Assembly: GCA_903868655.1 (NCBI GenBank)
Contig: CAIPWG010000556.1
Coordinates: 1-6,308, forward strand
Source: an uncultured Sphingomonadales bacterium
Lineage (GTDB): Bacteria; Pseudomonadota; Alphaproteobacteria; Sphingomonadales; Sphingomonadaceae
DNA length: 6,308 nt
Direction: 5' to 3'
Every line of letters starts with the position of its first letter. Positions within the stretch are counted from its first letter, which is position 1. The translations under genes were made by a program, and so were the position numbers. The notes beneath the pieces were generated by a model that saw only the letters and a list, made by a program, of their open reading frames with translations, was not told where the DNA came from and did not search any database. This document shows, piece by piece, positions 5,789-6,308 of this stretch.

Positions 5789-6308
5789 TCAGGGCCTGAA
5801 CCCGATCGAGAGCAAAATGGTGCGCGGTCGCATCGGCACATATTGCGGACTGGTTGCGAGGCGGAGCGGGTTGCCAAAGGCAAATGTGTCGCTGCGTGCG
5901 CCGAGAAGATTGTCGAAGCGTATGCCAAACAGCACGCGGGACCAGCGGATTTCGCCCGACATACCGGTTTCCAGCCGTGGCGGAATTCTGCGGTCGAGTT
6001 GCGGGTCAAAGCTCAGTCGGCCGGGTCCGATCTGGCGCACTTCACCGCCGAGGTCTGCGGTGCCGCCAAGTATCGCGAACGACCGGTGGCCCGCAAGTCG
6101 CACCGTATAGACTGGCACGACGGGCAGGCGCGAATCGTCGAGCGCGTAACCGAGCCGGTTTCGGACAAGGTGCGCGGCTTCCGCTTCCCACCCCGCCTCC
6201 AATCGCCAGCCGTTCGCCGGAAAAATGCGGATTTGGCCCTGCGCCCCCACAATCCGGGCCGACCCGGCATCGCGCGTGGCGATAATGTTGTTGGACAGCA
6301 GGGTGTCG
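5789..6308 (-). CDS. TonB-dependent receptor, C-terminal part (runs off right edge)
   Basis: Outer-membrane gated transporter; only the last 172 residues lie in the window. The frame is open from the right edge (first visible residues DTLLSNNIIATRDAGSARI) to a TGA whose complement is 5789-5791. Alternating barrel strands are clear (GQIRIFPANGWRLEAGWEAE, SGEIRWSRVLFGIRFDNLL). The end matches the sphingomonad-type receptor terminus, with ARSDTFAFGNP followed by QYVPMRPRTILLSIGF. The usual final aromatic residue is replaced by Arg-Pro. The plug and TonB box lie outside the window, so the substrate cannot be judged. It converges on the DsbD gene with a 3-base gap and is probably a separate transcription unit. 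Confidence 0.85.
   Translation of the reverse strand, partial: DTLLSNNIIATRDAGSARIVGAQGQIRIFPANGWRLEAGWEAEAAHLVRNRLGYALDDSRLPVVPVYTVRLAGHRSFAILGGTADLGGEVRQIGPGRLSFDPQLDRRIPPRLETGMSGEIRWSRVLFGIRFDNLLGARSDTFAFGNPLRLATSPQYVPMRPRTILLSIGFRP

Noticed and set aside
5787..5802. Near-palindrome GGTCAGGGCCTGAACC as a shared terminator
   Set aside because: The symmetry is broken by a one-base shift, leaves almost no loop, and is not followed by a T-tract on either strand.

Overview
The window looks like chromosomal DNA of an alphaproteobacterium, most likely a sphingomonad (Novosphingobium/Sphingomonas-like). The support is high GC with GC-rich third positions, a TonB-dependent receptor C-terminus with the FAFGNP...QY.P.RPRT signature common in sphingomonads, and an ScsB/DsbD-like reductase. 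This assignment comes from recognised protein style, not from a search.

Layout. Positions 1-104 hold the apparent 3' end of an unidentified + strand gene. Positions 226-402 encode a 58-residue orphan protein with a strong Shine-Dalgarno (SD) sequence. A 233-base non-coding stretch follows (403-635), with a 10-bp stem-loop and a TGGCCA dyad. Positions 636-5785 form one tightly packed + strand operon: exported TlpA-like thioredoxin, small DUF4266 lipoprotein, DUF3570 predicted outer-membrane beta-barrel, ApbE-type FAD:protein FMN transferase, and DsbD/ScsB-like transmembrane thiol reductase. Junctions are +27, -10, +67 and -16 bases; the +67 gap holds an 11-bp perfect hairpin. A convergent TonB-dependent receptor gene, cut by the window edge, ends 3 bases after the DsbD stop.

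How the genes may work together (inference). The DsbD homologue would carry electrons from cytoplasmic thioredoxin across the inner membrane to the periplasmic TlpA-like protein. The natural thiol client in the operon is the DUF4266 lipoprotein, whose C-terminus is GGGCGCN. ApbE attaches FMN to Thr/Ser in a D-x-x-[ST]-G-A-[TS] context. The DUF3570 barrel carries a good match, DSLTGAT at residues 104-110, and DUF4266 carries a weaker GAT. The operon therefore reads as a candidate envelope redox system joining thiol chemistry, covalent flavin and an outer-membrane barrel. Its substrate cannot be read from the sequence. Two details sit awkwardly with a textbook model: the ApbE has no visible export signal, and it has Gly where the family's metal-binding Asp normally lies.
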